Shown: positions 1-9,614, counted from the stretch's first letter. The stretch: 64,000 nt of DNA from Wenjunlia vitaminophila DSM 41686 (GCF_000380165.1 NZ_KB904657.1:40831-104830), one strand, 5' to 3'. The notes: generated by a model not told the origin, from the letters alone. Translations and numbers: made by a program.

Positions 1-195
1 CAGCTCAAGGAGGGCATCGAGGACTTCGAGCTCGTCTCCCAGCTCCGCGCCAGGAACGGCGGTGCCGACAGCGAGGCGCTCACCGCGGCCCTGACCACCG
101 CGACCCGTGACCTCGACGGCCGGACCAAGAACGTCACCGACCTGGAGGCCGCACGGGCCGCCGTCGTCAAGGAGCTGACGTCGTCGGACGGATGA
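1..195 (+). CDS. C-terminal fragment of a DUF4091/GH123-type glycoside hydrolase
   Basis: Only the last 64 codons are present; the gene begins outside the window and ends in TGA at 193-195. The frame opens with QLKEGIEDFELVSQL, which resembles the conserved R-D-G-I-E-D-Y-E-L segment near the C-terminus of DUF4091 (GH123-related) proteins. The remainder is a helical tail. It lies 112 bp upstream of a GH89 enzyme in the same orientation, which fits a glycan-degradation locus. The family call rests on one short motif, so it is moderate. Confidence 0.55.
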   Translation, partial: QLKEGIEDFELVSQLRARNGGADSEALTAALTTATRDLDGRTKNVTDLEAARAAVVKELTSSDG

Positions 196-203
196 CGCAG
201 CCG

Positions 204-238
204 ACCGGTGCCGTCGGGACGCGCCCGACGGCACCGGT
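204..238. terminator. Perfect 15-bp hairpin after the first gene
   Basis: ACCGGTGCCGTCGGG (204-218) is followed by a 5-nt loop and its exact reverse complement (224-238). It starts 9 bp after the stop codon of the upstream gene, a typical place for a factor-independent terminator in high-GC actinomycetes, where the U-tract is often missing. Confidence 0.7.
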
Positions 239-307
239 CACCCGTGCGCCAACGGCGCCGCCCCGGCACACCGCCGTGGCACCCATCGACCTTTTCACCG
301 TGGAGGA

Positions 308-3300
308 ATGATGACCAGAACGCCCAACCAGGACCCGGAACCCTCCGGGTCGGGAGCACGGCGGCGTTCACCGGGGGACCAGCAGGGCTTCAGCCGCCGG
401 CAGGCGCTCACCGCGGCGGCCGCGCTGGGCGGTGCGCTGCTGCTGTCCCCCGTGGGAGGCGCGGGCACGGCCCGGGCCGCCGAGCAGGGCGGGCACGGGT
501 TCGACACCGGCCCGGCCGCTGACGCGTTGCGGCGCCTGCTGCCCGGCCACCACCGGCAGTTCACGCTGCGGGCCGTCTCCGGGCGCGACGGCGAGCGGTT
601 CCGGGTCACCGGCGGCACCGGACGGATCACCGTCGAGGGCACCAGCCCCGCGGTCCTGCTGACCGGTGTCAACACCTACCTGACCCGGGTGGCCAGGGCC
701 GACATCTCCTGGAACGGTGAGCAGCTCGACCTGCCCCGCCAGCTTCCCGCCGTCGGCACCGAGATCACCGGCCGGGCCAACGTCCCGCACCGCTTCGCCT
801 TCAACGACACCAACGAGGGCTACACCGGCCCCTACCGCGACTGGCCGGCGTGGGAGCGGGAGCTCGACGTCCTCGCCCTGCACGGCATCAACGAGGTGCT
901 GGTCTACATCGGTTCCGACGCCGTCTACTACGACACGTTCCGGGAGTTCGGCTACTCCGACGCCGAGCTCAGGGCGTGGATACCGGGGCCCGCGCACCAG
1001 CCGTGGTGGCTGCTGCAGAACATGTCGGGCTTCGCGGGTCCGGTCTCCAGGCAGCTCCTCGACCGGCGCGCGGCGCTCGCCCGGAAGATCATCAACCGGG
1101 TGCGGGAGCTGGGGATGACCCCGGTGCTGCCCGGCTACTACGGCACGGTCCCGGACGACTTCCCGGCCCGCAACCCCGGCGCCGCGGTGGTGCCGCAGGG
1201 CGGGTGGGGCGGCTTCAAGCGGCCCGACTGGCTCGATCCCCGGACACCGGCCTTCGCCGCGGTCGCCGCGTCGTTCTACCGGCACCAGCAGGAGCGCTAC
1301 GGCAGCAGCACCATGTACAAGATGGACCTGCTGCACGAGGGCGGCCGGCCGGGGGACGTCCCGGTCGGCGACGCGGCCAGGGCGGTGGAGTCCGCGCTGC
1401 GCACCGCCCACCCCGGCGCCGTCTGGGCCATCCTGGGGTGGCAGTCCAACCCCAGCCGGCAGATCCTCGACGCCGTCGACACCAGCGCCATGCTGGTCGT
1501 GGACGGTCTCTCCGACCGGTACACCAGCGTGACCGACCGGGAGAGCGACTGGCAGGGCACCCCCTACGCCTACGGCTCCATCTGGAACTTCGGCGGCCAC
1601 ACCGCGCTCGGTGCCAACGCCCCCGACTGGGTGGAGTGGTACCCCAGGTGGCGGGACAAGGACGGCAGCGCGCTGTCCGGCATCGCCGTGATGCCGGAGG
1701 GCGCGGACAACAACCCCGCCGCCATGGCGCTGCTCACCGACCTCGCGTGGACACCCGGCACCATCGACCTGGACGAGTGGTTCGCGCAGTACGCGACGAG
1801 CCGCTACGGCGCCCCGGACGCCAAGGCGCTGGCCGCCTGGAAGGTGATCCGCGACACCGCCTACAACATGACCCGCTCGGACTCCTGGAGCGAGGCGCCC
1901 GACGGGCTGTTCTGCGCCCGGCCCAGCCTGACCACCAACAAGGCCGCCGCCTGGGGGCCCGCGGGCGAGCGTTACGACACCACGGCCTTCGACCGGGCGC
2001 TGCCGGCCCTGCTGGACGTCGCCCCCGAGCTGCGCGACAGCTCGGCCTACCGTTACGACCTGCTCGACGTCACCCGCCAGGTGCTGTCCAACCGCAGCCG
2101 GTGGCTGCTGCCGCAGATCAAGTCGGCGTACGAGCTGGGCGACCGTGCGCGCTTCACCGAGCTCACCGGGGTCTGGCTGGGCTGGATGGAGCTGATGGAC
2201 AGGGTGCTGGCCACCAACGACCAGCACCTGCTGGGCCGTTGGCTCGCCGAGGCGCGGTCGTGGGGGGCCACCGCCGCCGAGCAGGACCTGTTGGAGTACG
2301 ACGCGCGCTCCCTGCTCACCACCTGGGGCGACCGGCAGAGCAGCGAGGAGGGGCTGCACGAGTACGCGAACCGGGAGTGGTGCGGCCTGGTGGGCGGCCT
2401 GTACCGGGACCGGTGGAGGAAGTACTTCGACGAGCTGTCCGCGGCCCTGGCCGAGGGGCGCGCCCCGGCCGCGATCGACTGGTTCGCCGTGGACGACCGC
2501 TGGGCGCACCAGCACGACACGTACCGCACCACCCCCACCGGCGACATCCACCGGCTGGCCCGCCGGGTGATGGCCACGCTGGCCGCCGACCCGCACCAGA
2601 CGTCGTTGACGGCGTCCACGGACACCGCGGCGGTGAGCGACGGCCGTCCGGTGACGGTCACCGTGACGTTCACCAACCGCAACGGCTTCTCCCCCGCGAC
2701 GGGGTTGGTGTTGTCGGTGGAGGCGCCCGAGGGCCTGGCGGTGGAGCCGGTGGGTCCCTCGGGGGCCGACTCGGTGGCTTCCGGCGAGACGTTCACCGCG
2801 ACCTTCCGGGTGACCCTCACCGGGGGCGTCCCGGACGTGGTGCTGCGACTCCCCGTGAAGGCGTCCTACCGGACCGGGACGTCCACCGGGGTGGCCGTGG
2901 CCTCGGTCCGGGTGATGGCGGGGATGCCGGTGGGCGAGCCGTACCTGACCGCCTCCTTCAACGGCGCCGTCTTCGGCCAGTCCGGGTCGGTGCTGGCCAT
3001 CGAGGGTGCCGGCGCCGACCTGTGGGGGGGCACCAACGAGTTCGGCACCGTCTACCGGGCGGGCGCGTTCACCGACGGTTCGACCGCGACGGTGCGGGTG
3101 GCCTCCCAGGACAACACCGGCGGCTGGGCGCGGGCCGGGCTGATCGTCCGCAACGAGCTCGCCGTCAACGGCTCGACGGGGTACGTCAACCTGGCGGTGA
3201 CCCCGGGCAACGGCTGTGTGCTGTCCTGGGACGCGGGCGGCGACGGCCGCTTCGACACCATCGCCATGAAGGGCTCGTTCGCCGCCCCGGTGTACCTGCG

Positions 3301-3487
3301 GCTGACCCGTTCCGGCGGGACCTACACCGGTGAGTGCAGCTCCGACGGCACCACCTGGACCACCGTGGGCACGGCCACCCCCGGTGGCGCGGCCACCGCG
3401 CAGGACGTCGGCGCCTTCATGACGGCGGCCAACGGCTGGACCGGTACCCGCGGGATCGCCACGTTCGACGGCTTCACCGTGGGCTGA
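308..3487 (+). CDS. Secreted alpha-N-acetylglucosaminidase (GH89, NAGLU family)
   Basis: A 1059-residue protein predicted to release alpha-linked N-acetylglucosamine outside the cell. A Tat signal is visible near residues 30-58 (SRRQALTAAAALGG followed by a hydrophobic stretch and an Ala-rich cleavage region). The GH89 core includes RFAFNDTNEGYTGPYRDWPAW and a following LHGINEVL segment, about residues 160-760. A beta-sandwich of the NEW3 (NPCBM-associated) type follows at about 770-870, then a C-terminal concanavalin-like module of about 180 residues. GGAGG at 302-306 is close to the first ATG, so ATG 311 is an equally good start. It is probably co-functional with the upstream hydrolase and the downstream sugar kinase. 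Confidence 0.88.
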   Translation: MMTRTPNQDPEPSGSGARRRSPGDQQGFSRRQALTAAAALGGALLLSPVGGAGTARAAEQGGHGFDTGPAADALRRLLPGHHRQFTLRAVSGRDGERFRVTGGTGRITVEGTSPAVLLTGVNTYLTRVARADISWNGEQLDLPRQLPAVGTEITGRANVPHRFAFNDTNEGYTGPYRDWPAWERELDVLALHGINEVLVYIGSDAVYYDTFREFGYSDAELRAWIPGPAHQPWWLLQNMSGFAGPVSRQLLDRRAALARKIINRVRELGMTPVLPGYYGTVPDDFPARNPGAAVVPQGGWGGFKRPDWLDPRTPAFAAVAASFYRHQQERYGSSTMYKMDLLHEGGRPGDVPVGDAARAVESALRTAHPGAVWAILGWQSNPSRQILDAVDTSAMLVVDGLSDRYTSVTDRESDWQGTPYAYGSIWNFGGHTALGANAPDWVEWYPRWRDKDGSALSGIAVMPEGADNNPAAMALLTDLAWTPGTIDLDEWFAQYATSRYGAPDAKALAAWKVIRDTAYNMTRSDSWSEAPDGLFCARPSLTTNKAAAWGPAGERYDTTAFDRALPALLDVAPELRDSSAYRYDLLDVTRQVLSNRSRWLLPQIKSAYELGDRARFTELTGVWLGWMELMDRVLATNDQHLLGRWLAEARSWGATAAEQDLLEYDARSLLTTWGDRQSSEEGLHEYANREWCGLVGGLYRDRWRKYFDELSAALAEGRAPAAIDWFAVDDRWAHQHDTYRTTPTGDIHRLARRVMATLAADPHQTSLTASTDTAAVSDGRPVTVTVTFTNRNGFSPATGLVLSVEAPEGLAVEPVGPSGADSVASGETFTATFRVTLTGGVPDVVLRLPVKASYRTGTSTGVAVASVRVMAGMPVGEPYLTASFNGAVFGQSGSVLAIEGAGADLWGGTNEFGTVYRAGAFTDGSTATVRVASQDNTGGWARAGLIVRNELAVNGSTGYVNLAVTPGNGCVLSWDAGGDGRFDTIAMKGSFAAPVYLRLTRSGGTYTGECSSDGTTWTTVGTATPGGAATAQDVGAFMTAANGWTGTRGIATFDGFTVG

Positions 3488-4258
3488 CCGGCCGGGCACC
3501 CCCCGGGCCGCCGCCCCGCCGCCCCGCCTCCCGCCCCACCTCCCGCTACGGCGACCGCGCGGTCGCCGTGGTGGTGGCGGGCGGCGGGGTGGTCGTCACG
3601 GACCCGGGGGGGTGCCCGGACCCCGGAGGTGTTCGCGCGGGGTGGGGCCGTCCGGGTGCTCCGGGACCCGGCCGCGGGCGATTCCGCGAGGCTTCCGCCG
3701 GACACCCGGCCCCCGGACGGCGCAGCAACCGGCCGACCTGTGGTGATGTGGCCCGCGCCGCACTGACGGGGAATCAGCTCACCCTTGCCGGATACCGGTC
3801 AGGGAGCGCTCACCGGGTATGCCGGGGTGCACAAGACGCAGGTCAGAAGTTGTACGACGAGCTGCGGCCGGCAGCCTGGCGTTCAGCCAGGGCAGCGACA
3901 GCACGCGCTCGACACGCGCGCCAGATCGACGTGGCGCCGCCGCGTGAGGTCCTGTTGACTCATGTCGCCGACCACGTCAGGGCGAGGTCTTTCCGGTCAA
4001 GGAGAGCCACTGGTCGTTCCGCGTCCTGGACGGCGTGAACCGCGGAACTCCCGAGACCGCCGGAGGAGTACCGAAAGGGACCGGACGAGCGGGCGGGTGA
4101 CGTCAGGACCGCGGCGGGTCGTTGCCCACCACGGGACGTCGGGGGCGTTGGTGGGGTGGGCACCGGAGCGGCACCGGCACCGCGCACGCCCGCCGGGACG
4201 GCCCGCACCGGTGGGTGGGTGGGATGCTGGTGGCGACGTGGAGCGGGAGGAGGGCACG
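3488..4258. other. 771-bp intergenic region
   Basis: No frame here has a convincing start, codon pattern or family resemblance. The stretch is GC-rich with small inverted repeats. A ribosome binding site for the sugar kinase (GGGAGGAGGG near 4244-4253) lies at its right end. Nothing else could be assigned. Confidence 0.6.
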
Positions 4259-5182
4259 GTGGGCAACCGGGTGACCGTCGTCGGCGAGGCGCTGGTGGAT
4301 CTGCTGTGGGAGACGGCCGGGCACCGGGTCACCCCGGTCCCCGGCGGCAGCCCGGCGAACGTGGCGGTGGGGCTGCACCGGCTGGGGCGGCCGGTCACGC
4401 TGGTCACGACCTGGGCCGACGACCCGCCGGGAGAGCTGGTCCGCGCCCACCTGGAGTCAACCGGGGTGGACGTGCGACGGGCCCCGGACTCCTCGGGGCG
4501 TTCCATGCTGGCGCTCGCCTACCTGGACGGCCACGGGTCGGCGAGCTACGACTTCCTCACCGCCTGGGCACCCGAGGAGCTCACCGTGCCCGACGACACC
4601 GCGGTGCTGCACACGGGATCGCTCGCGGTGGTGGTGGAGCCGGGCGCGTCCGCGGTGCTGCGGCTGTGCCGAAGGACGCGGGACCGTCCGGAGGTGGCGG
4701 TGGTGGCGGACCTCAACGTGCGGCCCGCGGTGCTGCCGGACCGGGACGCCTACCGGGACGCCTGCCTGCGGCTCGCCGCGGCGACGGACGTGGTCAAGGC
4801 CAGCGACGAGGACCTGGCCTGGCTGTTCGGGCACGCCGACCCGGTGGTCGCGGCCCGGACGCTGCTCGCCGCGGGGCCGCGCCTGGTCGTGGTCACCCTC
4901 GGTGCCGCCGGGGCCCTGGCGGTGACCGAGGGGACCGAGGTCCGGGTACCGGCCCGGAGGACCACGGTGGTGGACACGGTCGGCGCCGGCGACGCCTTCC
5001 AGGCCGCCCTGTTGGACGCGCTCGCCGATCGCTGCGGGGGCGGCGGACGCCCGTTCCCGGCGACGCCGGACGAGCTCACCGCCGTGCTCTCCCGGTGTGT
5101 CACCGCCGCGTCCGTCACCTGCTCCCGGGTGGGGGCGGTGCCACCGACCGCCGAGGAGCTGGCGGCCGCCCGCGCGGGCTGA
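4259..5182 (+). CDS. PfkB-family carbohydrate kinase
   Basis: A 307-residue ribokinase/fructokinase-type enzyme predicted to phosphorylate a sugar or nucleoside with ATP. The N-terminal VTVVGEALVDLLWE and PGGSPANVAVGLHRLG are the PfkB signature-1 region. The C-terminal VDTVGAGDAFQAALLDAL holds the anion-hole/catalytic GAGD motif, with Asp as the likely base. GTG 4259 was chosen because the family fold begins at residue 5 and GGGAGGAGGG lies 5 bp upstream; the open frame continues upstream without similarity. The substrate is unknown. The neighbouring GH89 enzyme makes an intracellular sugar-kinase role plausible. Confidence 0.85.
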   Translation: MGNRVTVVGEALVDLLWETAGHRVTPVPGGSPANVAVGLHRLGRPVTLVTTWADDPPGELVRAHLESTGVDVRRAPDSSGRSMLALAYLDGHGSASYDFLTAWAPEELTVPDDTAVLHTGSLAVVVEPGASAVLRLCRRTRDRPEVAVVADLNVRPAVLPDRDAYRDACLRLAAATDVVKASDEDLAWLFGHADPVVAARTLLAAGPRLVVVTLGAAGALAVTEGTEVRVPARRTTVVDTVGAGDAFQAALLDALADRCGGGGRPFPATPDELTAVLSRCVTAASVTCSRVGAVPPTAEELAAARAG

Positions 5183-5640
5183 GGGGGAGTCAGCGACGGC
5201 GGCTCGGAGGCCCGGCCGGGGATCGCGCGGACCCGATGGCCGCGGCGACGTCGCCCCGCTTCCCAACGGTACGGTTAAGTAGGTATAACCATAGGTATGT
5301 TGTTGTAGAACGATGTTCTTGCGAGACCCGACCCGCAGTGGGTCGGCTGTGTCGGGACCGGTACCCCCGCTCGGGGCCGGGGCCCGGCGGCCGGGACCCG
5401 GGGACCGGCACCCCGAGGACCGGACGTGGAGACGGGACCGACCCTCCCTCGGGTCGCACCCGGGTGTACTGATCCGACCGATCCGGTCAGCTCCTCGCGC
5501 GGCCAGGACAGCACCCGCCACCCGCTCCGCCTGCCCGCGGCGCCCGCTCCCGCCGGCGTCGCCCTCCGTGAGCAACCGTGAAGCGCCTGGCGAGTCCCGC
5601 GCCCTCCTGTCGCGCCAGGCCCTGACTTCTGGGAGAAGCC
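5183..5640. other. 458-bp regulatory intergenic region before the AraC gene
   Basis: This contains a relatively AT-rich patch at about 5272-5320 with a direct repeat AGGTAT (5281-5286 and 5293-5298). The second copy sits in TAGGTATGTTG, which resembles one arm of the ARE operators bound by gamma-butyrolactone receptors. A ribosome binding site GGGAG lies just before ATG 5641. No gene is evident. Confidence 0.45.
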
Positions 5641-6699
5641 ATGGACAGTACGCGCTGCCGGCAGCCGTTGGCGCAGTTGCGGGCACCACGGATCATCGTC
5701 GCCCCCCGACCGGGCGCCGGGTCCGCCCCGGCCGGCCCACCAGCCGGGGTCACCATCCGAAGAGCGGGCGGCACGGCGGCCGGCGTCAGGCCACACCGTC
5801 CGCGGGACCGCCGCGAGCCGCTGCCCGGGGTGCTCTTCCGAGCCGAACTGGGCCGGTTGGCGGTGGCCGTCGCGGAGTCAGGGCCGGACGCACTGGGCGG
5901 TCGGCTTCCGGGAGGTCCGCTGGTCCTCGCCCGTCCGGTCAGTGGAGCCCTCCGGGTCGAGCAGGACGGGCAGAACGCGCTCGTCACCCCGCGCACCCTC
6001 GTCGCGCTGGACACCAGCCGGCCGCACCACGTGGTGGTGCCCTGCCGGGCGCACGTGGTCGCCCTCCTAGTGCCGCACGCGCTCGTCGGCCTCAACCCCG
6101 AGGACACGACGGGCCTCACCGCGGCCACCTGGTCCGGCACCGAGGCAGCCGCGGCCCCGCTCTTCCACCTGCTGGCCGGGATCGACCGGTCCATCGCCCA
6201 GTTGGCACCCGCCACCGCCGAGCAGTTGGGCTCGGGCATCACCGACCTGGTGGGCGCGCTGCTCGTCAGGCGCCTGTGCCGGGACACCGCGGCGGAGGCC
6301 GCGGAGCTGCGGCGCTCGTTGCTGCTGCGGATCCAGTCCGACGCCCGGCTCAACCTCTCCGATCCGGACCTCGGACCGGCCGGGATGGCCCGCCGGCACC
6401 ACGTCTCGTTGCGTTACCTGCACAAGGTCTTCCACGAGCAGGGGCTGAGCCCGGCGAGCTGGATCCGGGACGAGCGGCTGGCCCGTTGCCGCACGGACCT
6501 GCTCGACCCGCGCCTGGCCCATCTGACGATCGCCGCGATCGGCGAGCGCTCGGGACTGCGCGGCGCCTCCACGTTCACCCGGCTGTTCCGCGAGCGCTAC
6601 GGCGTCACCCCCGGGGAGTTCCGCCGTGCCGCCGTGCACGCCACGGCGACCTCGCCGGGGGCCGTGGCGATCGTCCGCACCCCGGCGCCCGTGGGGTGA
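5641..6699 (+). CDS. AraC-family transcriptional regulator
   Basis: A 352-residue regulator. The C-terminal third has two helix-turn-helix units of the HTH_18 type: MARRHHVSLRYLHKVFHEQG (about 240-260) and IGERSGLRGASTFTRLFRERYG (about 295-320), ending in the family hallmark TPGEFRR. The N-terminal part (about 60-170) looks like the AraC-binding-like domain of NphR-type activators. ATG 5641 is preceded by GGGAGAAGCC. It is first in a row of four regulators at the left edge of the biosynthetic region, so pathway control is possible but unproven. Confidence 0.88.
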   Translation: MDSTRCRQPLAQLRAPRIIVAPRPGAGSAPAGPPAGVTIRRAGGTAAGVRPHRPRDRREPLPGVLFRAELGRLAVAVAESGPDALGGRLPGGPLVLARPVSGALRVEQDGQNALVTPRTLVALDTSRPHHVVVPCRAHVVALLVPHALVGLNPEDTTGLTAATWSGTEAAAAPLFHLLAGIDRSIAQLAPATAEQLGSGITDLVGALLVRRLCRDTAAEAAELRRSLLLRIQSDARLNLSDPDLGPAGMARRHHVSLRYLHKVFHEQGLSPASWIRDERLARCRTDLLDPRLAHLTIAAIGERSGLRGASTFTRLFRERYGVTPGEFRRAAVHATATSPGAVAIVRTPAPVG

Positions 6700-6864
6700 G
6701 TTCCTCCGCACCGAAGGAGCCGTCGGGCGACCGATGGGCGCCGGTTCACCGGCCGCGTACCAACCCCCGCACGGCTGAATCGCATCCGGAGCCGCCCTCA
6801 GCCGCCCGATACCAGGCTAGCTTCGGAGGATGCGCTACATCCACGACGAATGGAGAGAAAACGG

Positions 6865-7473
6865 ATGCCCACACAGATGAGAGCCCGGTGCACCTACGAC
6901 CTGGTACTCGATGCCGCCGCCACCGATTTCTCCCGGTACGGGTTCGGCAGGACCAACCTCCAGGGAGTGGCGAACCGCCTCGGTCTGACCAAGGGGGCGT
7001 TGTACGGACACTTCTCCTCCAAGGAGGAGATCGCGGCCCGTCTGATCGCGGAACTCGACCAGATCCTGGAGGCCCCGCCGGACGCCGCCGGAGCGCCGGG
7101 GCGCGCGCTCGACCGCCTGCACGCACTGCTGCACGGCTTCACCGAACGGGTCGAGCAGGACATCCGGATTCGCGGCGCGGTACGGCTGGTGGTGGAACGG
7201 GCCCAGTCGGGCGAGCGGCAGCCGGAGTTCCTCCGCCGGTTGAAGGACACCACGGTCACCCTGGTCCGCCAGGCCCAGCGGGACGGCGACCTCTACCCCG
7301 ACCTGCCCAGCGAGAGCGTCGCCGACCTGCTGGTGGCGGTGCCGTTCGGGACGTACTACCTCACCGACTCGGGGGGCTGCGACGGCCTGTCCAGCCGGGT
7401 GGACGCGGTCTGGAGCCTGTTGGCGCCACTGCTGCGCACCTCCGGGACCAGCGGGGCGGACGCGGCGGCCTGA
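6865..7473 (+). CDS. TetR-family regulator, gamma-butyrolactone receptor-like
   Basis: A 202-residue protein. The N-terminal helix-turn-helix reads GVANRLGLTKGALYGHFSSKEE, close to the ArpA/ScbR/JadR2 class. The C-terminal ligand domain is less typical, so it could be a pseudo-receptor. ATG 6865 is preferred over ATG 6850 because GGAGAG sits at a suitable distance before it. The last 118 bp overlap the remnant LysR gene on the other strand. An ARE-like operator lies at about 7950-7970, so this regulator may control the LuxR gene. Confidence 0.8.
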   Translation: MPTQMRARCTYDLVLDAAATDFSRYGFGRTNLQGVANRLGLTKGALYGHFSSKEEIAARLIAELDQILEAPPDAAGAPGRALDRLHALLHGFTERVEQDIRIRGAVRLVVERAQSGERQPEFLRRLKDTTVTLVRQAQRDGDLYPDLPSESVADLLVAVPFGTYYLTDSGGCDGLSSRVDAVWSLLAPLLRTSGTSGADAAA

Positions 7474-7742
7474 TCACGGGGCCGCACGCGGCCGGGGACG
7501 TCACTGCGGGCCGCCTCGACCAACCCCAGGATCTCCTCCGCGTACGGCAGCATCCGCACACCCGCGTCGGTCAACGACACGGTCCGGCCCTCCCGGTGGA
7601 AGAGGCGCGTCCCCAGGGCCAGTTCCAGGCTCTTGACCTGGGCGGTGATGGTGGACTGGGCGTAGTGCAGGTTCTTTGCCGCGCGCGTGAAACTCAGCTC
7701 TCTCGCCACCTCACGGAACGCCGCCAGGTGTTGGATCTCCAT
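7356..7742 (-). pseudogene. Truncated LysR-family regulator (DNA-binding domain only)
   Basis: From ATG 7742 the first 75-85 residues are a clear LysR N-terminus (MEIQHLAAFREVARELSF, then an RAAKNLHYAQSTITAQVKSLE helix-turn-helix and GTRLFHREGRTVSLTDAG). After about residue 90 similarity stops and the frame runs antisense through the end of the TetR gene to a stop at 7356. Normal LysR proteins are about 300 residues, so the whole effector-binding domain is missing. It is probably a remnant, possibly a stand-alone DNA-binding protein. Confidence 0.65.
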
Positions 7743-8267
7743 CGCGCCTCCTGTCCACCGGCCGAAGCGGACACCGCGGACGCCCCCTCCCCGGCGGCGC
7801 CGACGCACCGCCCCCGAACAGTCGCCGCTCCCCGCGCACCCAGCCGTGGACCAGCGAAGCCATGACGCGCCACCGCGCCCGCCAGGCGTCAACCCCGTCC
7901 CGAGACGTCCGACCCGGAACCCCCGCATACCACCGAACGTCGCCCAGAAATATACCTACTGGCTGGTATGCCAACAAGGGTCACGAGCCTCATGACCAGG
8001 GCATCCACCGGCTGTCGGCCCAGGGGAGCCGCTCATTAGAGCAGACCGACGCCCGATTGTCAGACGCCATCGGAAATACCTATCGCATATGCCGATACCA
8101 ATGCGCTGACCTGCGGGAACGCCACAGCGAGGCGTGCGCGAATCAGCCAGATCCCATGCACGTCCGCGCACCCGCCGAGGCCGCCCACCACCTAGCGTGG
8201 AGGCAGACCCGGGCATTCGCGTCGGGGACCGGTCCCGGCCGCTCACCACCCGCAAAGGAGCACCGTC
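7743..8267. other. 525-bp divergent intergenic region
   Basis: This lies between the LysR remnant (minus) and the LuxR gene (plus). It is more AT-rich than its surroundings and contains the ARE-like element at 7948-7970. A further AATACC half-site is at 8075-8080, with CGATACC nearby. A ribosome binding site AAAGGAG lies before TTG 8268. No coding frame is convincing. Confidence 0.5.
7948..7970. promoter_or_regulatory. ARE-like operator for a gamma-butyrolactone receptor
   Basis: ATACCTACTGGCTGGTATG (7952-7970) has arms ATACC (7952-7956) and GGTAT (7965-7969). It matches most positions of the published ARE consensus (AWACNNACYNNNCGGTWTK), missing the C before GG. It lies about 300 bp upstream of the LuxR gene and about 480 bp downstream of the TetR gene. 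Binding is inferred, not shown. Confidence 0.55.
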
Positions 8268-9284
8268 TTGAGGAGCGCACCCCTCACCGAGCTCCCCGGC
8301 ACCGCCGATCCCGTCGGGGACGTCGAGGCCCTGCTCCACCGCGCCCGACGGCTGACCGCCGCCGCGGCCGAAGGTGAGCGGCGGCACCCGGCGCGCTCAC
8401 CCGCGGCCCGGGACCCGGGGACGCTGATCGCCCGGCTGATCGACCACGCCCGCTCCGGACCCCTCACCGCCCAGCTCACCGCCTGGCCCCTGGCCTCCCA
8501 CGAGCACCCCGGTGTGCGGGCGCTGCACACCGCCCTGTTGGCCAACCCGGGACCCGTGTGCCTGCTGCTCCCGGCCGGCGCCGGGGACGACCCCGCCCAC
8601 CAGGACATCGGCCAGCTCGCGGGACGCAGCACCCGCCTGCGGGTGTCGCCCCACCCCCTGCCCCCGTTGACCGTCATCGACGGCACGGTGGCGGTGACCT
8701 CCGTGCGCAACGGAGCGGGCGTCTCCCGGTTGCTGGTCATCCAGGACGTCCGGGTAACCCAGACCCTGCAGGCGCTGTTCACGGCGCTGTGGCACCAGGC
8801 CACCGTCTGCGTGCCGGTGCCCCGCCGACGGGACCCGGGGTGCGGCCACCCGGACGGGTCGGACGACGACCGGAACGCCGTTGGCGACACGTCCGGGGCG
8901 AGCGGGTCCCGCGTCGGTCCCCCGGGCGGGGACGGCGTCTCGGGCGCCGACGGGTGCGGCACGGCACCTGGTGCGGTCACCGACCCGCTGGACACCACCG
9001 GGGTGCACGCCATCCGACGGGACCGGGCCACCCTGCGCATCCTGCAACTGATGGCCACCGGGGTCACCGACGACACCGCGGCACGTCAACTCGGCTGCTC
9101 CACCCGCACCTACCGGCGTCGGGTCGCCACACTGATGCAGCAGCTCAACGCGACCTCGCGGTTCCAGGCGGGCCTGTACGCCGCACACCACGGGCTCCTG
9201 GCCCACGGACCCGCGCCCCTGGGGCCTTCCGGTGATCCGCAATCCGGTGACCAGTGCGCTCGACGGAACAGTCAGACGTGCTAG
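8268..9284 (+). CDS. LuxR-type transcriptional regulator
   Basis: A 338-residue protein starting at TTG 8268, chosen because AAAGGAG lies 7 bp upstream. The C-terminal 60 residues are a LuxR/GerE-like helix-turn-helix (LRILQLMATGVTDDTAARQL, then STRTYRRRVATLMQQLNATSRFQAG). The N-terminal part (about 50-190) has no receiver Asp pocket and resembles the sensor-less part of orphan actinomycete LuxR proteins. A Gly/Asp-rich linker of about 50 residues joins the halves. The ARE-like site upstream suggests gamma-butyrolactone control. Confidence 0.8.
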   Translation: MRSAPLTELPGTADPVGDVEALLHRARRLTAAAAEGERRHPARSPAARDPGTLIARLIDHARSGPLTAQLTAWPLASHEHPGVRALHTALLANPGPVCLLLPAGAGDDPAHQDIGQLAGRSTRLRVSPHPLPPLTVIDGTVAVTSVRNGAGVSRLLVIQDVRVTQTLQALFTALWHQATVCVPVPRRRDPGCGHPDGSDDDRNAVGDTSGASGSRVGPPGGDGVSGADGCGTAPGAVTDPLDTTGVHAIRRDRATLRILQLMATGVTDDTAARQLGCSTRTYRRRVATLMQQLNATSRFQAGLYAAHHGLLAHGPAPLGPSGDPQSGDQCARRNSQTC

Positions 9285-9547
9285 CTCCGTTCTTTTAATC
9301 ACTCAGAACGGTACCCACGAACTCCTGCGGGGCCACCGCACATCAATCTCCGCCGACCACTCCGCCAAAGCGATGCGTTCACCGGACTGGGCACGTGAGG
9401 TGTCCAGCCGTGGCCGCCGGGCGGAGCCAGTCACCGCCCGCGTTCCCACGCGCGAACGGCCCGCCGGCTCCCCAGCCCGCCCGCGGGGACGCGGCGCTGG
9501 GCCGTCTCGTTCCGTTCATGCCTGCCGGGGCACGGTGGTCAGCCAGA

Positions 9548-9580
9548 TCAAGGCTGTTCGGCTGTGCCGAACAGCCTTGA
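9548..9580. terminator. Perfect 15-bp inverted repeat, 3-nt loop
   Basis: TCAAGGCTGTTCGGC (9548-9562), TGT, then the exact reverse complement (9566-9580). The very short loop and perfect arms favour a transcription terminator or strong RNA hairpin, but it lies 264 bp after the LuxR gene. An operator role for the next gene is also possible. Confidence 0.5.
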
Positions 9581-9614
9581 CGCACTACGGGACCAGCACA
9601 CCCACACCAAGGGG

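Noticed and set aside
368..3499. A 1043-codon open frame antisense to the GH89 gene
   Set aside because: No motifs and biased composition; the plus-strand GH89 product is clear.
5313..7865. An 850-codon plus-strand frame over the AraC and TetR genes
   Set aside because: It overlaps two clear regulators in another frame and its product is low-complexity.
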